DNA of 30,201 nucleotides from CALCKU01 sp964654665. Its GTDB lineage: Bacteria; Pseudomonadota; Alphaproteobacteria; Caulobacterales; Maricaulaceae. Shown piece after piece: positions 6,996 to 15,632 of the stretch. A program made the position numbers and the translations under genes. Within the stretch, counting starts at the first letter, position 1. Each line of letters begins with the position of its first letter. The DNA is taken from positions 1-30,201 of the forward strand of contig CAZZKV010000031.1 in NCBI GenBank assembly GCA_964654665.1, written 5' to 3'. The notes below the pieces were generated by a model, which was given only the letters and a program-made list of their open reading frames with translations, made no database searches and was not told the DNA's origin.

Positions 6996-7177
6996 TTCGG
7001 CATATATCTAGAATATATTTCCTACAGACAATATCTATATCATGCCTTTACCTTCACTCAATTTATTAGATTGCAGATTTATCATATTTGTCACAGTTTT
7101 TTGACTTCCCTTAACATTCGTATCTCATTAAAAATAATAGAAAGTTTTACCCATTACCCAGCGGCGCAACCTTACCC
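6996..7177. promoter_or_regulatory. Divergent promoter region between deacetylase and GMC genes
   Basis: This AT-rich 180-base spacer separates two divergently read genes and must contain both promoters. No convincing -35/-10 pair or operator stands out. The GMC gene has no good Shine-Dalgarno before its ATG. Confidence 0.45.
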
Positions 7178-8779
7178 ATGATTGAAAATTTAGAAACATT
7201 AGATACTGGCCGTGCGCTTGCAACACAGGTCTGTATTATTGGCGGCGGTGTTGCGGGTCAAACGCTGGCCATAAAATTGGGGCAACACAATATTTCATGC
7301 CTAATTGTCGAAAGCGGCGATAAAGATTTCCGCAAAGATACGCAAAAACTGGCTGAAGGGCAGAATGTTGGCGAAAATTATTATTCTTTAGATACAACAC
7401 GACTTCGCCTCTTTGGCGGCACCGCGGCCATTTGGGGAGGGCGTTGCGCTGAGCTAGACCCGATTGATTTTGAAAAACGGAATTATCTACCACATAGTGG
7501 GTGGCCAATAACAAAAACTGATCTTGACCCTTATTATGCTCAAGTGTCTCACTCTATGGGGCTGAAACGCCCTAGCCAAGGACGATTATGGGCAGAAATA
7601 GGGAAAACACCGCCATCCTTTGACTCTAAAAAACTCGATACAGACCTTTGGAGCTTTGATGAAGACGGGGAACGGTTTACGAATTTGAAACGTAACGGCC
7701 TTGATACGGCCACCATATTGCTCAATGCAACAATGACCGAAATGGATGTGAATGACCAAGGTGAAGTTCAATCAATCAAAGTAAAAAGCCTTAATGGAAA
7801 ATCCGCCATTATCAAAGCCGAGAAATTTGTCTTGGCCGCTGGCGCTATAGAAACTGTACGGCTTCTTATGGCCGCTGTCCCGGCCCGGCCCAAAGGCTTT
7901 GGGAATCGCTCCGGTAATTTGGGACGGTATTTCATGGAGCACCCGCATGCACGCGGCGGTGAGATCATTCCAGTTAATTTAGCGCAAAGCTTATCCGTTC
8001 TGCCCCGGGCGCTGCGTGTAAAGGGTAAGCGCTATGCCGCCTATATGCGGCCCGCACCAGAACTGCAACGAAAGTTCGGCATTTTAAATACATCCATCAG
8101 TTTCGCGCCGCGCCGGCGTATCGGAGAAAAATTAGAAGTTTTCCGAACAACAACGAATAAACTGAAGCATGATTTGCCATCCAGTAAAGTCTGGCGGTCC
8201 CTCTATCATAATGCCAAAGCTCTTGCCGTACGCGGATTAGAAATAACAGATCCATGGTCATCTATCATAAACATGAAATTATCCGGTGATAGGCTTGGTC
8301 TATTTACCATTGTACGAGCCGAACAAGCCCCAAATCCAGAAAGCCGGATTTTCCTCAATAGTAAAGTTGATGTTTTCGGCCTCGCGCAAGCAACGCTCGA
8401 CTGGAGGTTTTCTGAAATTGATCGCATATCCGTGCGTGTTTTAATGGAAACATTGAAAGATGAGTATACCCGGCTCGGTTGGGGCGAAGTCATACCATCG
8501 CAATGGCTATCCGATCCCAGCGTGACGTGGAAAACCGATCCTTTAATTTCTGCACATCCCATTGGCGGCTATCACCATATGGGTGGAACAAGAATGAGCG
8601 AAACCCCGCAAACAGGAGTCGTAAATGCCGATTGCCGATTGCACGACAGTCCTAATCTTTTTATTGCTAGCAGCAGTGTTTTCCCGACTAGCGGGTGGGC
8701 CAATCCGACATTGACAATTATGGCCCTAGCCCAACGCCTTGGCGATCATCTTTCCGGTGAATTAAACCCAAAACGCTAG
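7178..8779 (+). CDS. GMC-family FAD-dependent oxidoreductase
   Basis: These enzymes oxidise alcohols or sugars with FAD in the cytoplasm. The 533 residues show an N-terminal Rossmann fold (CIIGGGVAGQTLA at 19-31 with the ribose-binding Glu at 45), an RLFGGTAAIWGGRC segment typical of the bacterial sugar/alcohol branch, a second FAD contact FVLAAGAIETVRLL, and the C-terminal GMC signature: HPIGGYHHMGGTRM with the catalytic His pair near 466-467, then TSGWANPTLTI with Asn near 509. No signal peptide is seen. Substrate is unknown; relatives often act on polysaccharide or polyol derivatives. It stands alone on plus and its last 18 bases overlap the end of the opposite-strand membrane protein gene. 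Confidence 0.88.
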   Translation: MIENLETLDTGRALATQVCIIGGGVAGQTLAIKLGQHNISCLIVESGDKDFRKDTQKLAEGQNVGENYYSLDTTRLRLFGGTAAIWGGRCAELDPIDFEKRNYLPHSGWPITKTDLDPYYAQVSHSMGLKRPSQGRLWAEIGKTPPSFDSKKLDTDLWSFDEDGERFTNLKRNGLDTATILLNATMTEMDVNDQGEVQSIKVKSLNGKSAIIKAEKFVLAAGAIETVRLLMAAVPARPKGFGNRSGNLGRYFMEHPHARGGEIIPVNLAQSLSVLPRALRVKGKRYAAYMRPAPELQRKFGILNTSISFAPRRRIGEKLEVFRTTTNKLKHDLPSSKVWRSLYHNAKALAVRGLEITDPWSSIINMKLSGDRLGLFTIVRAEQAPNPESRIFLNSKVDVFGLAQATLDWRFSEIDRISVRVLMETLKDEYTRLGWGEVIPSQWLSDPSVTWKTDPLISAHPIGGYHHMGGTRMSETPQTGVVNADCRLHDSPNLFIASSSVFPTSGWANPTLTIMALAQRLGDHLSGELNPKR

Positions 8780-9313
8780 CCCTAAAAACAAAATCAATCC
8801 ACCGGTAATAGATATAACCGTTTTGCGGCGATAAGCTTTAGACAATACCCCAATCAATAGCCCACCAAACACAACCCCAATAAGACCAAGGGCCACTAGT
8901 TTTTGATAAAATTTGAAAAGTTTTGGACCATGACCTTTATGTAGTTCTATCATCGAACCTTGAAAATTCGGAACTTTGCGAAACGCTTTCAATCCCTCTG
9001 GTGATTGTTCAAATTGCAAATAAGGGCGCGATGTCGGGCGTAGCTGAATTAGGTTTTCGCGGAGTTTTATATATTCAAATTTATGGTCTATATTCGCCTT
9101 TTTCAAAAGCGCACGCACATCAGACTCTAGGGTTTTACTTTTAAAATCGAGCGCCACTGCGGGCGGCAAGGTAAGTGCACTTGTTTTCACAACGCCTTTA
9201 TTGCCAAGCAAATACAGCCCGCCAGAGACCGCAACCAATAAAAATGCAGGCGCGAGTAATCCGGCAAAAATCAAATGGGCTAAAACAAGGTATTTTCTAA
9301 TTTTTGGATCCAT
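8762..9313 (-). CDS. PepSY-associated-TM-like small membrane protein
   Basis: The 183-residue protein has a long hydrophobic segment near residues 9-36, a soluble loop of about 90 residues, and two C-terminal hydrophobic segments (about 138-158 and 166-183) separated by the basic AYRRK. The motif ELHKGHG just before the second membrane segment resembles PepSY-associated transmembrane proteins, which often accompany iron uptake or redox functions; the match is partial and made by eye. AGGA sits 9 bases before the ATG. It lies 64 bases downstream of the FAD reductase gene on the same strand, so it may be a late member of that operon, and it overlaps the GMC gene tail to tail by 18 bp. Confidence 0.7.
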   Translation of the reverse strand: MDPKIRKYLVLAHLIFAGLLAPAFLLVAVSGGLYLLGNKGVVKTSALTLPPAVALDFKSKTLESDVRALLKKANIDHKFEYIKLRENLIQLRPTSRPYLQFEQSPEGLKAFRKVPNFQGSMIELHKGHGPKLFKFYQKLVALGLIGVVFGGLLIGVLSKAYRRKTVISITGGLILFLGLAFWV

Positions 9314-9377
9314 AATATTATTTTATCCTATAATGAAATAAACAGTTTTCCGCGGCAGCTTAAGTTAAATATTATTG

Positions 9378-10595
9378 TTAGCAAATAGCAGATTTCAAGT
9401 CTTGGGCTGGATCTGCAATTATAACTTTATCCAGTGTTTTGCCTTTTATCAGGGCCATTTTTGCCATCATAAATTCGCGCGGAGCGTTAACGGCATCAAC
9501 AGCTAAAAGCCTGTCTCCTTTATAATAAAAGGCAGAAAAACTGCGAGAGTTTTCTATATCTCCGCGTATGACAATATCATCATAACCTTCGGACAATCCC
9601 GCAATTTGCAGCTTCAAATCAAATTGATCTGACCAAAACCATGGCAGACTATTATAAGGTTTCGGGTTTCCATTTAAATGTAGGGCGATTGTTTTGGCTT
9701 GTTCTGTAGCATTGGGTACGGATTCAAGCCGTATATAGCGATCATAAAGTGGACTAAAATGCCACGTAACATCCCCGCAAGCATAAACATCCGGATCACT
9801 TGTCTGGCAAAACGCATTCACCTCTATACCATTTTTCGTCGTTAATCCTGCCTCTTTCGCCAACTCCATATTCGGTATCACACCGATTCCAACAATAACG
9901 AAATCAGCCTTAAAATCTCGTCCCCCTGATGTTTTCACAACAAGGTCTTCATTTGTTCTTTCGATGTGAGAGGCCGTCACACCATCCCAAATCTCAACGC
10001 CTTCTTCGCTAAAAACCCGTTTATAAAACCGTGATAGCTCCGGCGCTGTCACGCGTTGCAAAATACGCGGCATAGCCTCCAGAAGCGTAACGTTCACCCC
10101 CTGTTTTTTTAATGACGCGGCGGTTTCTAGCCCTATATAGCCCCCACCAATAATGAGAGCTCTTTTTCCAGTCTTAACGCGCGTCTTGATAGCTAAAACA
10201 TCAGACTTGTCGCGTAGATAATAAACACCCGCCAAATCTGCGCCGGGTACTGGTAACTGACGCACCCTAGCCCCTGTGGCTATGACAAGCTTATCATAAG
10301 TAATTATTTCCGGTTTATCAGTTCGAATTGTCTTGGCAACAGGATCAAAACTTTCAACACGTTCGCCTAGTCGCAGGGTAATATCGGCCGTCTTATAAGC
10401 GCTCGCAGGACGGATTAATATATCATCCAAAGTTTTAACCCCTGATAAAAAATCTTTGGACAAAGGCGGCCTGTGATAGGGTAGAGCATTCTCGTCACCT
10501 ATGAGCGTTATCCCGCCGGACCAACCGCCTTGACGCAATGAAACACAGGTCTGTGCAGCCGCATGCGAGGCACCAATAATGATGCAATTAGCCAT
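9378..10595 (-). CDS. NAD(P)H-dependent ferredoxin/rubredoxin reductase family FAD protein
   Basis: The 405-residue protein resembles putidaredoxin/rhodocoxin and BphA4-type reductases, which pass electrons from NADH through FAD to a small iron-sulfur protein. Visible motifs are the FAD-binding CIIIGASHAAAQ at the N-terminus, YHRPPLSKDFL, the NAD-binding IIGGGYIGLETAASL, and YACGDV for the second FAD contact. The frame extends to 10619, but ATG 10595 (MANCIII) has AGGAG at 6-base spacing and is preferred. It overlaps the mmsB stop by 8 bases, so it is the last tightly coupled gene of the valine operon. No ferredoxin, P450 or Rieske oxygenase is nearby, so its partner is unknown. Confidence 0.88.
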   Translation of the reverse strand: MANCIIIGASHAAAQTCVSLRQGGWSGGITLIGDENALPYHRPPLSKDFLSGVKTLDDILIRPASAYKTADITLRLGERVESFDPVAKTIRTDKPEIITYDKLVIATGARVRQLPVPGADLAGVYYLRDKSDVLAIKTRVKTGKRALIIGGGYIGLETAASLKKQGVNVTLLEAMPRILQRVTAPELSRFYKRVFSEEGVEIWDGVTASHIERTNEDLVVKTSGGRDFKADFVIVGIGVIPNMELAKEAGLTTKNGIEVNAFCQTSDPDVYACGDVTWHFSPLYDRYIRLESVPNATEQAKTIALHLNGNPKPYNSLPWFWSDQFDLKLQIAGLSEGYDDIVIRGDIENSRSFSAFYYKGDRLLAVDAVNAPREFMMAKMALIKGKTLDKVIIADPAQDLKSAIC

Positions 10596-11496
10596 ATGGG
10601 GCTCCTGAAAGAGAGCCATTAATAAGCTTCATAATACCCGAAAAATCAAGACCATCTTTTTGCGCGGCTTCCATCAATGAATAAAGCGCTTCGGCTTGGG
10701 TGCCAAGCGGCGTCGCGGCGCGGGCCGAGGTCGCCGCATCTTGCGCAAGGCGTAAATCCTTAAGCATCATGGCGGCAGAAAACCCCGGTTGATAATCATT
10801 GTTAGACGGTGCGCTATCCACCGGACCCGGCGCAGGGCAATAACTTGTCATAGACCAATTTTGACCACTAGCCGTACTGGAAATGTCGTAAAATGTTTGC
10901 GCATCAAGTCCGAGTTTTTCAGCCAAATTAAACGCTTCACATGTCCCGATCATGTGAATACCGAGCAGCATATTATTACAAATTTTAGCAACTTGGCCAT
11001 TTCCTGCATCGCCTGCATGAAAAATATTTTTCCCCATAATATCGAGAAATGGTTTAGCTCGCTCATAGGCGTCTTTTGTACCGCCACACATAAAGGTTAA
11101 TGTTCCGGCTTGCGCCCCGCCGACGCCGCCAGAAACAGGCGCGTCAATCATCTCAAACCCTTTATGTTCAGCGCTGGCAATAACTTCGCGCGCCGAGGCC
11201 ACATCAATGGTTGAACAGTCGATCATAAGCGTATCATTTTTAGAATATTTAAAAACGCCGTCCTCGCCGCCGTAAACTAATTTCACATGTGCCCCTGCGG
11301 GCAACATAGTAATGACAACATCTGCGCTTTCTACAGCGTCTTGTGCACTCTTGGCACCGATGCACCCCACCTCAATAGCGCGGGCTACAGCCTCTTTGGA
11401 AATATCTAACGCTCGCACCTCATGTCCTGCTTTAGCCAGGTTCGTCGCCATGCCAATACCCATATTTCCAAGGCCGATAAACGCAATTGTCGTCAT
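10588..11496 (-). CDS. mmsB: 3-hydroxyisobutyrate dehydrogenase
   Basis: MmsB oxidises 3-hydroxyisobutyrate to methylmalonate semialdehyde with NAD+, the fourth step of valine breakdown after isobutyryl-CoA. The 302 residues include the Rossmann GLGNMG (8-13), the substrate-binding DAPVSGGVGGAQAGTL (118-133) and the catalytic Lys171 in GNGQVAKICNN, all diagnostic of beta-hydroxyacid dehydrogenases. Its ATG overlaps the stop of the upstream hydrolase gene (ATGA at 11493-11496), with an AGGAG in the end of that gene. The next gene starts inside its last codons. Confidence 0.95.
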   Translation of the reverse strand: MTTIAFIGLGNMGIGMATNLAKAGHEVRALDISKEAVARAIEVGCIGAKSAQDAVESADVVITMLPAGAHVKLVYGGEDGVFKYSKNDTLMIDCSTIDVASAREVIASAEHKGFEMIDAPVSGGVGGAQAGTLTFMCGGTKDAYERAKPFLDIMGKNIFHAGDAGNGQVAKICNNMLLGIHMIGTCEAFNLAEKLGLDAQTFYDISSTASGQNWSMTSYCPAPGPVDSAPSNNDYQPGFSAAMMLKDLRLAQDAATSARAATPLGTQAEALYSLMEAAQKDGLDFSGIMKLINGSLSGAPYG

Positions 11497-12539
11497 GCCA
11501 AAAACTCCTGCGATGGTTTGGCTACTTTTCTAAAAACACGCTGCACTTGGGGCTCCGTTACTGCATTGACACTCTCATGTGACCATTTTGGATTACGATC
11601 TTTATCAATGAGTTGCGCACGAATACCTTCGTAGAAATCCTGTGTCTTAATAAAGTTTAGCGACAGATCTAATTCCTGCGTCATCACCTCTTGGAAATTC
11701 TTTTTCGCTCCGCGCCGTAGCGCCTCAAAGGTTACGCACATGGCAAGTGGTGATTTGCGGCGAATGTTAATCGCTTGTTTTTGTGCCCATTCACTGCCGT
11801 CATTATCGAGGGCGCGAAGGATAGCGGGAACGGTTTTCGCGGCGAAAGCTTTCACAGCTTCGGGAATTTTCTCTGTAGCAGGCGGCCTCTTTACAAAATC
11901 AATCATCACAGTTGCGACCGCTGCATCAGAGCCATCTAAATCAGCTTTACCTAAAGCTTTAATTAAAGCTTCATGTTGATCACTCGGCACATAAGCATTG
12001 GCAACACCGACAGTACAGCTTTGCCCCGCGTCCAGCCGTGCACCCGTCAGACCGAGCCATTGGCCGATATCCATCCCTAATCGTGGTAGAAAATAAGTCC
12101 CGCCAACATCGGGAAAATACCCAATCCCTGTTTCCGGCATAGCAAAAACCGTGTGATTACCCGCCACGCGTAAACGTCCATGAACAGAAAGGCCAACGCC
12201 ACCGCCCATAACAAAGCCGTCAATCAGGGTTATATAAGGCTTGGAATAACGGTGAATGAGTTCGTTAAGCGCATATTCAATCCGCCAGAAATTCTCGGCG
12301 CGCTTATCGCCTGCCTTGCCACTATCATGGAGCAGGATAACATCTCCGCCCGCACAAAAAGCGCGATCCCCTGCCCCATCTATCAGGACGGCGCCGATAT
12401 TGGAATCTTTTTCCCATTCGACCAAGAGCCGTGTAATTTCCTTGCACATAGCATAGGTGAGAGCATTGAGCGCTTTGGGTCGATTAAGTGTGATATAGCC
12501 AAGATTACCAATAACACGAGATTTAATTTCTGTAGTCAT
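11493..12539 (-). CDS. 3-hydroxyisobutyryl-CoA hydrolase (crotonase superfamily)
   Basis: This enzyme releases free 3-hydroxyisobutyrate from its CoA ester, a step peculiar to valine catabolism. The 348-residue length fits HIBCH-type proteins, which are longer than ordinary enoyl-CoA hydratases. Visible motifs are ITLNRPKALNAL, the oxyanion-hole segments AFCAGGDV and DGFVMGGGVGLS, and MPETGIGYFPDVGGTYFLPR with the active-site Glu and Asp. The C-terminal half includes the RGAKKNFQEVM... and DKDRNPKWSHESV segments seen in hydrolases. It starts 6 bases after the acyl-CoA dehydrogenase stop and overlaps mmsB by ATGA. A plain enoyl-CoA hydratase function is less likely given length and neighbours. 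Confidence 0.9.
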   Translation of the reverse strand: MTTEIKSRVIGNLGYITLNRPKALNALTYAMCKEITRLLVEWEKDSNIGAVLIDGAGDRAFCAGGDVILLHDSGKAGDKRAENFWRIEYALNELIHRYSKPYITLIDGFVMGGGVGLSVHGRLRVAGNHTVFAMPETGIGYFPDVGGTYFLPRLGMDIGQWLGLTGARLDAGQSCTVGVANAYVPSDQHEALIKALGKADLDGSDAAVATVMIDFVKRPPATEKIPEAVKAFAAKTVPAILRALDNDGSEWAQKQAINIRRKSPLAMCVTFEALRRGAKKNFQEVMTQELDLSLNFIKTQDFYEGIRAQLIDKDRNPKWSHESVNAVTEPQVQRVFRKVAKPSQEFLA

Positions 12540-12545
12540 AATTAA

Positions 12546-13685
12546 TTACTGCCGTAAGAGTGAGCGCGAGACAATTATGCGCATAATCTGGTTCGTGCCT
12601 TCCAATATCTGATGCACACGTAAATCTCTTACAATCTGTTCAATCTGATATTCTGAAAGATAACCATAGCCGCCGTGCAGTTGTAGCGCGTCATTAGCGA
12701 TTTTACTGCACATATCCGTCGTAAATCGTTTAGCCATAGCGCAGGCCGCACCTGCATTGGGTTGTTTTTTATCAAGCATATCCGCAGCGCGGTAAATCAT
12801 CATGCGCGAGGCTTCGAGTTCGGTCGCCATATCGGCGAGCATGAATTGGGTGTTTTGGAAATCAGATATGTTCTTGCCAAATTGGCTGCGCTCCTTGGTA
12901 TATTGCAACGACGCGTCCAGTGCCTTTTGCGCTCCGCCAAGGCTACACGCGCCGATATTAATACGCCCGCCATCCAATCCGCTCATAGCGAATCTAAAGC
13001 CATCACCTTCCGCGCCCACGCGGTTTTCGGCTGGAATGCGGCAATCCTCCATAATGACTTGTGCCGTCGGCTGTGCATTCCAGCCCATTTTCTTTTCATT
13101 CACGCCAAAACTCAGGCCAGCTATGTCTTTCTCAACTACGAAAGTGGAGACGCCTTTTGCGCCATCATCCGAAGTCCGTGCCATCACGACATAAATATCT
13201 GACCACCCTGCGCCTGAGATGAAAGTTTTTGTACCGTTGAGGATATAGTCATCGCCGTCGCGGACAGCCTTAGTCGTCAGCGACGCCGCATCCGACCCCG
13301 CCCCCGGTTCAGTCAAGCAATAGCTGGCAATTAATTCACCCGCCGTAAGGCGCGGCACATATTTCGCACGGACAGCGTCATCACCGTAACGGTCCAGCAT
13401 CCATGTCGCCATATTATGAATAGTCATCATGGCCGTATGGGACACATCCCCCGCCGCAAGTTGTTCAAAAACAATCGCGCTATCCAGCCGCGATAGCGCC
13501 GTCCCGCCATACTCCTCTGACGAATACATACCCATAAAGCCAAGTTCGGCGGCTTTGGCAAAAACATCGCGATCAAGAAATTTCTCTTCATCCCATTTAG
13601 CGCTATGCGGCGCGAGTTCAGTAGCAGCGAAATTTTTCGCCATATCCTGAATAAGAGTCTGTTCTTCTGTAAATTGAAAATCCAT
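12546..13685 (-). CDS. Acyl-CoA dehydrogenase, probably isobutyryl-CoA dehydrogenase
   Basis: A flavoprotein of 379 aa that would dehydrogenate isobutyryl-CoA to methacrylyl-CoA, passing electrons to ETF. Family motifs are YCLTEPGAGSDAASL, NGTKTFISGAGWSDIYVV, ERSQFGKNISDFQNTQF, QLHGGYGYLSEY and HQILEGTNQIMR, with the catalytic Glu near 362. Substrate cannot be fixed from motifs alone; the operon (mmsA, hydrolase, mmsB) is the reason for choosing isobutyryl-CoA. Its start overlaps the GFA-family stop by one base (TAATG at 13683-13687). The enoyl-CoA hydratase needed for the next step is not in the operon and must be encoded elsewhere. Confidence 0.9.
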   Translation of the reverse strand: MDFQFTEEQTLIQDMAKNFAATELAPHSAKWDEEKFLDRDVFAKAAELGFMGMYSSEEYGGTALSRLDSAIVFEQLAAGDVSHTAMMTIHNMATWMLDRYGDDAVRAKYVPRLTAGELIASYCLTEPGAGSDAASLTTKAVRDGDDYILNGTKTFISGAGWSDIYVVMARTSDDGAKGVSTFVVEKDIAGLSFGVNEKKMGWNAQPTAQVIMEDCRIPAENRVGAEGDGFRFAMSGLDGGRINIGACSLGGAQKALDASLQYTKERSQFGKNISDFQNTQFMLADMATELEASRMMIYRAADMLDKKQPNAGAACAMAKRFTTDMCSKIANDALQLHGGYGYLSEYQIEQIVRDLRVHQILEGTNQIMRIIVSRSLLRQ

Positions 13686-14137
13686 TAAAGCCTGCTTCTA
13701 TCACCTTCAAATTTCAACACACCAACTTCAATCGCTTTAGGTTTACTGCCTGAACCTGCACTATGTTTTTGATCAAGCGGGTGGTTCTTGCCATCCAAAA
13801 CACGCACACGCTCCAGATATGGCGTTTGCCCGTCCAAGCACGATAGATTGATACCGAATTGGGCCGGATTAGACCGGCTTTTATTATGAGTGAAAATACC
13901 GCATACCGAACAAAAATGATGCCGCGCGATGTGAGTACCAAATGTATAGGACGATATTTTTTCTTCGCCTTGTGTCACTACAAAATCTTCTGAATTCGCC
14001 CTAACCACAACGGCACCGCGGCGGGTGCAAATCGAACATGTGCACCGCATCGCCGTGTTCATTTCGTCTATTAATTTCACGTCAAATTGCACAGAGCCAC
14101 AATGACAACGACCTTTATGAATGGAACGATTATCCAT
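13685..14137 (-). CDS. GFA (glutathione-dependent formaldehyde-activating enzyme) family protein
   Basis: The 150-residue protein carries the seven-cysteine zinc pattern of the GFA/CENP-V fold: GRCHCGSV (Cys11, Cys13), RCTCSICTRRG (Cys32, 34, 37) and HHFCSVCGIFTHN (Cys76, 79). The frame runs open upstream to 14590, but that part is antisense-frame noise inside mmsA; the ATG at 14137 lies one base after the mmsA stop. Its own stop overlaps the next start (TAATG). Many GFA proteins have no proven formaldehyde activity. Placement right after mmsA suggests it deals with an aldehyde or thiol adduct linked to the semialdehyde step; that is inference. Confidence 0.85.
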   Translation of the reverse strand: MDNRSIHKGRCHCGSVQFDVKLIDEMNTAMRCTCSICTRRGAVVVRANSEDFVVTQGEEKISSYTFGTHIARHHFCSVCGIFTHNKSRSNPAQFGINLSCLDGQTPYLERVRVLDGKNHPLDQKHSAGSGSKPKAIEVGVLKFEGDRSRL

Positions 14138-14138
14138 A

Positions 14139-15632
14139 TTAAAACGTCGGAATGATAAATGCGCTATCCTCGGTTTCACCTTCGGGCCATCTTTGCGTGA
14201 TAGTTTTGACCTTTGTATAAAAGCGGAGGCCTTCCATGCCGTATTGGTTAACGTCTCCGAACGCAGACCTCTTCCAGCCGCCAAAGCTGTGATAGGCGAC
14301 AGGGACGGGAATGGGTACATTAATACCAACCATTCCAACCTCCACGCGGTCTGCAAATTCACGGGCGGCGCGACCATTTTGGGTGAAGATAGCAACGCCA
14401 TTGCCATATTGATGCTCACTCGGGAGGCGCAGCGCTTCTTCAAATGTCTCGGCGCGAACAATCTGCAGAACAGGCCCGAAAATCTCGTCATTATAGGTTT
14501 CCATATCCGGCGTAACGTTATCGAGCAGGCTCGGCCCGATAAAGAAGCCATCTTCATAACCTTGCAGACTAAAGTCGCGACCATCGACAAGCAGTGTTGC
14601 CCCCTCCTCTACGGCCTTTGTCACATTGGCCGCAATACTATCCCGGTGAACACCTGTGACGACAGGACCGTAATCGGCTTCCGGGTCTTCGGATACACCT
14701 ACTTTCATGGCGTCTATGGCAGGGAGCATTTTCTCTAAGAACCGTTCCGCCGTCCCCTCACCCACAGGCACCACAACAGGCAGCGCCATACAGCGCTCGC
14801 CCGCTGAACCATAGGCTGCGCCGAGAATATCTTTTACTGCTTGATCCATATTGGCGTCAGGCATGATGATACCGTGATTTTTCGCCCCGCCCATACATTG
14901 CGCGCGTTTGCCGTTCGCCGTTGCACGCGAATAAACATATTGCGCAATATCGGACGAGCCGACAAAGCTAACCGCTTTAATCGTCGGATGGTCACAAATG
15001 GCATCAACGATTTCCTTGTCGCCATTGATACATTGCAAGAGGCCCTTTGGTCCGCCAGCCTCAACAAATAATTCCGCGAGCTTCATTGGAACAGAGGGGT
15101 CTTTTTCAGAAGGCTTTAATATACACGCATTACCCGTCGCAATTGCCATACCGAACATCCACATTGGAATCATAGCCGGGAAATTGAACGGTGTAATACC
15201 AGCGACAACACCGAGCGGCTTCCGCATAGAATAAACATCAATTTCGGGCCCCGCACCGTAAGTATGTTCACCCTTTTGGCCGTGGGGGACACCACAAGCA
15301 AATTCAATAACGTCTATGCCGCGAATGACATCGCCGCGGCTATCAGCGAGCACCTTACCATGTTCCGAGGATAACAGAGCGGCCAACTCATCCATATGTG
15401 CCTCAACCAATTGTTTATAGGCAAACATAATACGCGACCGTTTTTGCGGGTTAGTCTGCATCCAGGATTTTTGCGCCTCTGCTGCAGAAATAACAGCGGC
15501 ATCTAATTCTGATGGCGTGGCCATATTGACCTGAGCCTGCACTTCGCCAGTATTGGGATTAAATATATCTTTCGTACGACCCGATGTACCGGAAATGATG
15601 TGTCCATCAATATAGTGACCAATGTGTTTCAT
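14139..15632 (-). CDS. mmsA: Methylmalonate-semialdehyde dehydrogenase (CoA-acylating)
   Basis: MmsA converts methylmalonate semialdehyde to propionyl-CoA with NAD+ and CoA, the last step of this valine route; it also acts on malonate semialdehyde. The 497-residue protein has the ALDH fold motifs GITPFNFPAMIP with Asn150, FVGSSDIA, and the nucleophile Cys281 in GSAGERCMALP. The position of the general-base Glu of ordinary ALDHs is Asn (GGAKNHGI), which marks the CoA-acylating MMSDH subgroup. AAGGA precedes the ATG by about 8 bases. It is the first gene of the six-gene operon, with a non-coding leader region upstream. Confidence 0.96.
   Translation of the reverse strand: MKHIGHYIDGHIISGTSGRTKDIFNPNTGEVQAQVNMATPSELDAAVISAAEAQKSWMQTNPQKRSRIMFAYKQLVEAHMDELAALLSSEHGKVLADSRGDVIRGIDVIEFACGVPHGQKGEHTYGAGPEIDVYSMRKPLGVVAGITPFNFPAMIPMWMFGMAIATGNACILKPSEKDPSVPMKLAELFVEAGGPKGLLQCINGDKEIVDAICDHPTIKAVSFVGSSDIAQYVYSRATANGKRAQCMGGAKNHGIIMPDANMDQAVKDILGAAYGSAGERCMALPVVVPVGEGTAERFLEKMLPAIDAMKVGVSEDPEADYGPVVTGVHRDSIAANVTKAVEEGATLLVDGRDFSLQGYEDGFFIGPSLLDNVTPDMETYNDEIFGPVLQIVRAETFEEALRLPSEHQYGNGVAIFTQNGRAAREFADRVEVGMVGINVPIPVPVAYHSFGGWKRSAFGDVNQYGMEGLRFYTKVKTITQRWPEGETEDSAFIIPTF

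Noticed and set aside
12762..13202. Two overlapping plus-strand frames (146 and 130 codons) opposite the acyl-CoA dehydrogenase
   Set aside because: Two long frames in different phases over the same gene are the usual by-product of codon bias; neither has protein-like motifs.
13685..14590. A 301-codon open frame covering the GFA gene and the end of mmsA
   Set aside because: Its first 151 codons lie in a wrong frame on the same strand inside mmsA and are basic, low-similarity sequence. The zinc-cysteine protein begins at the ATG at 14137.
14121..14738. A 205-codon plus-strand frame opposite mmsA
   Set aside because: It is antisense to a clearly conserved dehydrogenase, has no family resemblance and no ribosome binding site.
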